Origin: Pseudorhodobacter antarcticus
GTDB lineage: Bacteria > Pseudomonadota > Alphaproteobacteria > Rhodobacterales > Rhodobacteraceae
Assembly (NCBI GenBank): GCA_945860375.1
Contig: CAMAQR010000003.1
Span: 1 to 64,000, forward strand
Length of the DNA: 64,000 nucleotides
Direction of reading: 5' to 3'
Under the pieces are notes generated by a model, which worked only from the letters and a program-made list of their open reading frames with translations, was not told where the DNA came from and ran no database searches. This document shows, piece after piece, positions 58,531-64,000 of this stretch (the stretch's first letter is position 1; every line of letters begins with the position of its first letter). A program made the position numbers and the translations under genes.

Positions 58531-61500
58531 ATGTCCATTCTTGCCAGCATCCACCACCTGACCCATTACATCTATGATCGCCCGGTGACGTTGGGGCCGC
58601 AGGTGATCCGGCTGCGCCCGGCGCCGCACAGCCGCACGCGGGTGGTGTCGCATTCGCTGAAAGTGACCCCTGCGAACCATTTTGTGAACCATCAGCAAGA
58701 CCCCTATGGCAACTGGCTGGCGCGCTATGTCTTTGACGGCCCGGTGACAGAGCTGAAGATCGAGGTCGATCTGACGGCGGATATGACGGTTTACAATCCG
58801 TTTGATTTCTTTGTCGAAGCCAGCGCCGAGACATGGCCATTTGAGTATCCCGCCGATATTGCCGATGATCTGGTGATCTACCGCACAGGCGATGTGCCGG
58901 GGCCGTTGCTGCAAGGGTTGCTCAATCGGGTGTTGCGCGATCCTTTGCGCACGATTGATTTCGTGGTGCGGTTGAACGCGCAATTGGCCGCCGAGATCGG
59001 CTATGTGATCCGCATGGAGCCGGGGGTACAGACGCCCGAGGAAACGCTTGGCATTGGCAAAGGGTCTTGTCGCGATACGTCTTGGCTGCTGGTGCAGGCG
59101 CTGCGGCATCTGGGTTTCGCGGCGCGGTTTGTGTCGGGCTATCTGATCCAGTTGAAGCCCGATCTGGTGGCGGTTGATGGCCCGGCTGGCACGCCGCAGG
59201 ATTTCACCGATCTGCACGCGTGGTGCGAGGTTTATCTGCCCGGCGCGGGCTGGATCGGGCTGGACCCGACAAGCGGGCTGCTGACGGGCGAAAGCCATAT
59301 CCCGCTGTCGGCGACCCCACATTATTCAAATGCCGCACCGATTTCGGGCATGGCCAGCTTTGCCGAAGTGTCGTTCGATTTTGACATGACGGTGACACGC
59401 GTGGCCGAGCATCCGCGCATCACCAAGCCGTTTTCGGATGCGGCATGGCGCGATTTGAACGCGCTGGGGCACAAGGTGGATGCGGCGCTGGCGGCTGGCG
59501 ATGTCCGTCTGACCATGGGCGGCGAACCGACCTTTGTGTCGATTGATGATTTTGAGACCGGGGAGTGGAACACCGACGCGGTGGGGCCGACGAAGCGTGT
59601 CTTTGCCGATGCGCTGATCCGCCGATTGCAGGCCAAATTCGCGCCCGGCGGATTTCTGCATTACGGGCAGGGCAAATGGTATCCGGGTGAGACGTTGCCG
59701 CGCTGGACCTTCAGCCTGTATTGGCGGCGCGACGGCAAGCCGATCTGGCACAACCCCGACCTGATCGCGCCGGAGCTGGCCGAAGGGGCGACGCCCGCGC
59801 AGGCGGTGGCGTTGTTGCAAGGCATTGCACAAACGCTGGGTTTGCCTGCGGAAAACGTGACGCCTGCCTTCGAAGACCCGGCGGAATGGATCGTCAAGGA
59901 AGGCAATCTGCCCGAAAATGTGACGCCCGAAAATTCGCAACTGAAAGACCCCGAAGAGCGCAACCGCATCGCGCGGGTGTTTGCGCGGGGGTTGACGGAG
60001 CCCTCTGGCTATGTGCTGCCGGTGCAGCGCTGGCAATCGCAGTCGGCCCAGACTTGGGTGTCGGAGAAATGGGTGCTGCGGCGGGGGCATTTGTTCCTCG
60101 TGCCGGGGGACAGCCCGGTCGGCTATCGCTTGCCACTTGGGGCGCTGCCGCATGTGAAGGCGGCGGATTATCCGCATGTGCATCCGTCGGACCCGTTCGA
60201 TGACCGGGGCGCTTTGCCCGATTTCGCGCCCGACCAACGGCGCGCCGCCTTCACCGCGTCCGAGGCCACGCAAGATCGGCGGGAGCAGGTGATTTCCGAT
60301 GTCGCAGGCACCGTGCGCACCGCGATTTCGGTGGAACCGCGTGACGGGCGGTTGTGCGTGTTCATGCCCCCGGTCGAAAAGGTTGAGGATTATCTGGAAC
60401 TGATCGCGGCGGCCGAGGCGGCGGCGCAGCAGATTGGTCTGCCCGTGCATATCGAAGGCTACGGCCCGCCCAATGATCCGCGCCTGAACGTCCTCCGGGT
60501 GGCCCCCGATCCGGGGGTGATCGAGGTGAACATCCACCCCGCCCACAACTGGGGCGAGGTGGTGGCGACGACCGAGGCGGTCTATGAAGAGGCGCGGCAG
60601 TTGCGGCTGGGTGCCGACAAATTCATGATTGACGGCAAGCACACCGGCACCGGCGGCGGCAATCATGTGGTGGTGGGTGGCATCACCCCCAATGACAGCC
60701 CCTTCCTGCGCCGCCCCGATCTGCTGGCCAGCCTGATCCTGCATTGGCAGCGCCATCCCAGCCTGTCTTACATGTTCTCGGGCCTGTTCATCGGCCCGAC
60801 GTCGCAGGCCCCGCGCATCGATGAGGCGCGGATGGATGGGCTATATGAGCTGGAAATTGCGCTGGCTCAAATTCCTGCGCCGGGGCAAGGGTCTGCACCG
60901 CCGCCATGGTTGGTGGACCGTTTGCTGCGCAACCTGCTGGTGGATGTGACCGGCAACACCCACCGCGCCGAGATTTGCATCGACAAGCTGTATGCGCCGG
61001 ATGGCCCCACGGGACGGCTTGGCTTGGTGGAGTTCCGCGGGTTCGAGATGCCGCCGAACCCGCGCATGTCACTGGCGCAACAACTGCTGATCCGGGCCAT
61101 CATCGCGCGGATGTGGGCCAGCCCGGCCAAAGGCAACCTGACGCGCTGGGGAACCACCTTGGCCGACCGCTTCATGCTGCCGCATTTTGTCTGGGCCGAT
61201 TTTCTGGATGTGCTGGCCGACCTGCGTGACCACGGCTTTGATCTGAACCCCGACTGGTTCAAGGCGCAGGCCGAGTTCCGCTTTCCCTTCTGCGGCGAGG
61301 CCAGTTTCGAAGGCGTCACACTGGAAATCCGGCAGGCGTTGGAGCCGTGGCATGTGCTGGGTGAAACCGGGGCGATTGGTGGGACGGTGCGCTATACCGA
61401 CAGTTCCGTCGAACGGCTGCAGGCGAAACTGACCTGCGCCGATCCGGGGCGCTATACTGTCACCTGCAATCAGCGGCAGCTGCCGATGCAGGCGGCGGGG

Positions 61501-61827
61501 GCCGGGGCGTCGGTGGCGGGGGTGCGGTTCAAGGCGTGGCAACCGCCGCTTGCGCTGCATCCGGTGTTGCCCGTCAACGTGCCGTTGACGTTTGACATTT
61601 ACGACAGGTGGAACAACCGGGCCTTGGGCGGCTGCACCTATCACGTCAAACATCCGGGCGGGCGCAGTTATGACACGTTCCCGGTGAACAGCAATGAGGC
61701 AGAAGCGCGGCGGCTTGCCCGTTTTGAGCCGCGCGGTCATACTGCAGGCAACTATGAGCCAACAGCAGAAACCCCGCACCCAGAGTTCCCGATGACCCTA
61801 GATCTGCGCCGCGCGCCCCGGCACTGA
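58531..61827 (+). CDS. Transglutaminase-like protein fused to DUF2126
   Basis: A 1098-residue cytosolic protein. Residues 1 to about 290 are a transglutaminase-type cysteine hydrolase with the N-terminal [17 protein letters not shown] motif and a complete triad: Cys180 in [10 protein letters not shown], His229 in LHAWCEVY and Asp245 in GLDPTSG. From about 340 the DUF2126 part begins ([14 protein letters not shown]) and continues to the end, with conserved [15 protein letters not shown] and [17 protein letters not shown] motifs. Such proteins occur with circularly permuted ATP-grasp and alpha-E proteins in a predicted peptide synthesis or tagging system. ATG at 58531 is used. The downstream gene overlaps the stop (TGATG). 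Confidence 0.88.
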   Translation: MSILASIHHLTHYIYDRPVTLGPQVIRLRPAPHSRTRVVSHSLKVTPANHFVNHQQDPYGNWLARYVFDGPVTELKIEVDLTADMTVYNPFDFFVEASAETWPFEYPADIADDLVIYRTGDVPGPLLQGLLNRVLRDPLRTIDFVVRLNAQLAAEIGYVIRMEPGVQTPEETLGIGKGSCRDTSWLLVQALRHLGFAARFVSGYLIQLKPDLVAVDGPAGTPQDFTDLHAWCEVYLPGAGWIGLDPTSGLLTGESHIPLSATPHYSNAAPISGMASFAEVSFDFDMTVTRVAEHPRITKPFSDAAWRDLNALGHKVDAALAAGDVRLTMGGEPTFVSIDDFETGEWNTDAVGPTKRVFADALIRRLQAKFAPGGFLHYGQGKWYPGETLPRWTFSLYWRRDGKPIWHNPDLIAPELAEGATPAQAVALLQGIAQTLGLPAENVTPAFEDPAEWIVKEGNLPENVTPENSQLKDPEERNRIARVFARGLTEPSGYVLPVQRWQSQSAQTWVSEKWVLRRGHLFLVPGDSPVGYRLPLGALPHVKAADYPHVHPSDPFDDRGALPDFAPDQRRAAFTASEATQDRREQVISDVAGTVRTAISVEPRDGRLCVFMPPVEKVEDYLELIAAAEAAAQQIGLPVHIEGYGPPNDPRLNVLRVAPDPGVIEVNIHPAHNWGEVVATTEAVYEEARQLRLGADKFMIDGKHTGTGGGNHVVVGGITPNDSPFLRRPDLLASLILHWQRHPSLSYMFSGLFIGPTSQAPRIDEARMDGLYELEIALAQIPAPGQGSAPPPWLVDRLLRNLLVDVTGNTHRAEICIDKLYAPDGPTGRLGLVEFRGFEMPPNPRMSLAQQLLIRAIIARMWASPAKGNLTRWGTTLADRFMLPHFVWADFLDVLADLRDHGFDLNPDWFKAQAEFRFPFCGEASFEGVTLEIRQALEPWHVLGETGAIGGTVRYTDSSVERLQAKLTCADPGRYTVTCNQRQLPMQAAGAGASVAGVRFKAWQPPLALHPVLPVNVPLTFDIYDRWNNRALGGCTYHVKHPGGRSYDTFPVNSNEAEARRLARFEPRGHTAGNYEPTAETPHPEFPMTLDLRRAPRH

Positions 61828-64000
61828 TGGCCAAGAAGACCACAGTTAAGCCGGTCGATACCCAGCTCTTCGCTAGGTATCGGCCGCTTTTGGGTGTGCC
61901 CGATGAACTGGTCGACGCCAATGGTGCGATGCGCGCCGTTTGGGGCGGGCTGATCGCGCATATGTCCAGTCTGACACAGGCCGAACTTGGCGACGCCTTT
62001 GCGCGTGGGGATCAGCATCTGGCCGACACGGGTGTGTTCTTTCGCAACTACGGTGACAAAACGGGGGCAGGGCGCGATTGGCCGTTCAGCCCGGTGCCGA
62101 TCATCCTGTCCGAAAGCGAGTGGCACGGGATCGAGGCCGGGTTGATCCAGCGCGCCGATCTGCTGGAACAGGTGGTGGCCGATCTTTATGGCGACAACCG
62201 TTTGGTGGCGGACGGGCATCTGCCAGCGCGTTTGATTGCTGAAAACCCGGAATGGCTGCGGCCCATGGTGGGTGTGAAACCCCGGTCCGGGCATTTTCTG
62301 CATTTCACGGCGTTTGAAATCGGGCGCGGCCCTGACGGGGGCTGGTGGGTGCTGTCGGACCGCACCGATGCGCCTTCGGGGGCGGGGTTTGCGCTGGAAA
62401 ACCGGGTGGCGGCGTCACGGGTGTTCCCCGAGCTTTATGGCCGGGCCAATGTGCATCGGCTGGCCGGATTCTTCCGGTCTTTTCGGGATGCGCTGGAAAA
62501 GCTGCGGCTGGACCCCGCGTCAAGGGTGGGCATTCTGACGCCCGGGCCTTTGACCGACACCTATTATGAACAGGCCTATATCGCGCGCTATCTGGGCATG
62601 ACGCTGCTGGAGGGTGAGGATCTGACCGTTGAGAACGGCCAGCTGCGCGTGCGTACTGTGGAAGGGCTGGCCCCGGTGGATGTGTTGTGGCGGCGGATGG
62701 ATGGCATCTGGGCCGACCCGTTGGAATTGCGCGAAGACAGCCATCTGGGCACGCCGGGGCTGGTGTCTGCGGTGCGGCAGGGTCAGGTCAGCCTGGTCAA
62801 CGCGCTGGGAGTGGGGGTATTGGAGACGCAGGCGTTGATGGCCTTCCTGCCCAAGATCGCCCAAGTTCTGACCGGGCAGCCGCTGCTGATCCCCAATGTG
62901 GCGACTTGGTGGTGCGGGCAAGAGTCAGAGCTGGCGCATGTGCGTGCGCATGCCGACCGCATGATGATCGGCCCGGCCATGGCCACGCGGATGCCGTTTG
63001 ACAGTGGGGCCGCGCATGCGGTGGGTGGCAAGCTGCGGGGCGCGGATGATGCCGACCTGCACGCATGGCTGACCGACAACGCGGCGGGGCTGGTGGGCAA
63101 GGAACTGGTCACACTGTCCACCACTCCGGTTTACCAAAACGGCGCGCTGGTGCCGCGCCCGATGACGCTGCGGGTGTTTCTGGCGCGCACTGCGCAGGGT
63201 TGGCAAGTGATGCCCGGCGGGTTCGCCCGCATCGGCGCCAGTGCCGACACCACGGCGATTTCAATGCGCAACGGTGGCTCGGTGGCCGATGTGTGGATTG
63301 TGGGCGACAGTCCGGTCGAGGCCGTCACCATGCTGGCCCCGCAAAGCGCGCCATTTGTGCGCGCCAAGGCAGGGCCACTGCCAAGCCGGGCCGCCGACAA
63401 TCTGTTCTGGCTGGGTCGTTACGTCGAACGCACCGAAGGCCTGCTGCGGCTGGTGCGCGCCTACAATGGGCGTGTGGACGAGGCCGCCACTGCGCCGCTG
63501 CTGGCCGCCCTCCGCGCGCGGCTTAAATCCTATGGCGTTGACGTGGCGCAGGCGTTTCCCAAGGGCGTGACCGATACGCTTGCCTCTGCCGTTTGCAGTG
63601 CCAGCCAGATCCGCGACCGCTTTAGCGTCGATGGCTGGGCGGCGCTGAAAGATATGGAAAAGTCGATGGCCCGCATCGCCAAAACCACCGAAACCGGCAG
63701 CGACGCTGCCTTGGTGATGAGCGTGATGTTGCGCAAGATCGCCGGGTTCTCGGGGCTGGTGCATGAAAACATGTACCGTGCGGCAGGCTGGCAATTTCTG
63801 ACCATCGGGCGGTCGTTGGAACGGGCCGCGATGATGACCGATCTGCTGGCCGAACTGACAGACCCCACTTCGCCCGCGGGTGGGCTTGATCTGATGATTG
63901 AGGTGGGTGACAGCATCATGGTGCACCGGCAGCGCTATGCCGTCTTCACCAGCCGCGAAAGCGTGGTTGACCTGCTGGGACTGGACGAAACCAACCCACG
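61827..64000 (+). CDS. Circularly permuted ATP-grasp plus alpha-E protein (partial, runs off the window)
   Basis: At least 724 residues, open at the right edge. The N-terminal half is a circularly permuted type 2 ATP-grasp domain (DUF404/DUF407: GVFFRNYGDKTGAGRDWPF, ENRVAASRVFPELYG, ILTPGPLTDTYYEQAYIARY, then NALGVGVLETQALMAFLPK). The second half is an alpha-E (DUF403) domain beginning at LPSRAADNLFWLGRYVERTEG, and continues past the end. The ATP-grasp part should form amide bonds; Iyer and colleagues predicted that this family makes short peptides or tags proteins. It overlaps the transglutaminase/DUF2126 gene by one base. Confidence 0.88.
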   Translation, partial: MAKKTTVKPVDTQLFARYRPLLGVPDELVDANGAMRAVWGGLIAHMSSLTQAELGDAFARGDQHLADTGVFFRNYGDKTGAGRDWPFSPVPIILSESEWHGIEAGLIQRADLLEQVVADLYGDNRLVADGHLPARLIAENPEWLRPMVGVKPRSGHFLHFTAFEIGRGPDGGWWVLSDRTDAPSGAGFALENRVAASRVFPELYGRANVHRLAGFFRSFRDALEKLRLDPASRVGILTPGPLTDTYYEQAYIARYLGMTLLEGEDLTVENGQLRVRTVEGLAPVDVLWRRMDGIWADPLELREDSHLGTPGLVSAVRQGQVSLVNALGVGVLETQALMAFLPKIAQVLTGQPLLIPNVATWWCGQESELAHVRAHADRMMIGPAMATRMPFDSGAAHAVGGKLRGADDADLHAWLTDNAAGLVGKELVTLSTTPVYQNGALVPRPMTLRVFLARTAQGWQVMPGGFARIGASADTTAISMRNGGSVADVWIVGDSPVEAVTMLAPQSAPFVRAKAGPLPSRAADNLFWLGRYVERTEGLLRLVRAYNGRVDEAATAPLLAALRARLKSYGVDVAQAFPKGVTDTLASAVCSASQIRDRFSVDGWAALKDMEKSMARIAKTTETGSDAALVMSVMLRKIAGFSGLVHENMYRAAGWQFLTIGRSLERAAMMTDLLAELTDPTSPAGGLDLMIEVGDSIMVHRQRYAVFTSRESVVDLLGLDETNP

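Noticed and set aside
59326..60756. A 476-codon minus-strand frame inside the transglutaminase/DUF2126 gene
   Set aside because: It is Arg/His/Gln-rich and without motifs; the plus-strand gene has a catalytic triad and family motifs here.
1..64000. tRNA genes, CRISPR arrays, prophage or complete insertion sequences
   Set aside because: No tRNA-like T-loop/acceptor pairing, no regularly spaced repeats and no phage structural genes were recognised. The only transposase found is the broken IS481 copy.

Overview
This is a chromosomal or large-replicon segment from an alphaproteobacterium, most likely a Rhodobacteraceae (Roseobacter/Paracoccus-like) species. The basis is the strong G/C preference at third codon positions, the many ABC uptake operons for peptides and amines, the pxpABC/MYG1/RidA/DUF1028 gene content, and the style of 4-bp ATGA and 1-bp TGATG gene overlaps. 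No rRNA, tRNA, CRISPR array, prophage or replication origin was seen. Between intact metabolic operons lie several decayed genes: a murC-like stub, an aldehyde dehydrogenase, an IS481 transposase, an amidohydrolase stub, a WYL-regulator piece, an scpB-like tail and a LivF/UrtE-like tail. The segment therefore looks like an accessory region built by repeated insertion and deletion.

Left part (1-23.9 kb). A truncated ydcF/murC-like pair and unassigned debris precede a tightly packed operon (1738-13264). It encodes a trimethylamine-dehydrogenase-type flavoprotein, a non-pyrrolysine MttB-family methyltransferase, a CocE/NonD serine hydrolase, a complete Dpp/Opp-type ABC importer and a BetI-like TetR regulator. 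Read together these suggest uptake, hydrolysis and N-demethylation of a methylated amine or betaine conjugate. This is the most novel-looking system here. It is followed by a flavin monooxygenase, RidA and DUF1028 proteins, an aldehyde dehydrogenase pseudogene running in frame into a LysR gene, and a second TMADH-type flavoprotein in one operon with a PotABCD-type ABC importer, closed by a strong terminator.

Middle part (23.9-47.5 kb). IS481 debris is followed by an IclR-controlled divergon. On the minus strand are an APC permease, an aldehyde dehydrogenase and a Tm-1-like protein; on the plus strand are IclR and a class III aminotransferase. This fits amine or polyamine catabolism, and a clear 19-bp operator overlaps the promoter region. 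Next come HU, AMP nucleosidase and a large autotransporter. A second complete Dpp-type operon ends, unusually, with a 4'-phosphopantetheinyl transferase. A gluconate/ketogluconate block follows (6-phosphogluconate dehydrogenase, HbpS-like protein, 2-hydroxyacid dehydrogenase, gluconate 5-dehydrogenase-like SDR, gluconokinase).

Right part (47.5-64 kb). A membrane-anchored LuxR-type regulator sits among gene remnants and a 27-bp palindrome. Then come pxpABC (5-oxoprolinase), MYG1 and a Sel1-repeat protein. A StyA/StyB/SDR cluster with a divergent AraC regulator resembles known indole-oxidation clusters. Last are a zinc metallopeptidase, a transglutaminase/DUF2126 protein and a circularly permuted ATP-grasp/alpha-E protein cut by the window end. 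This last group belongs to a predicted but biochemically poorly defined peptide-ligase system.
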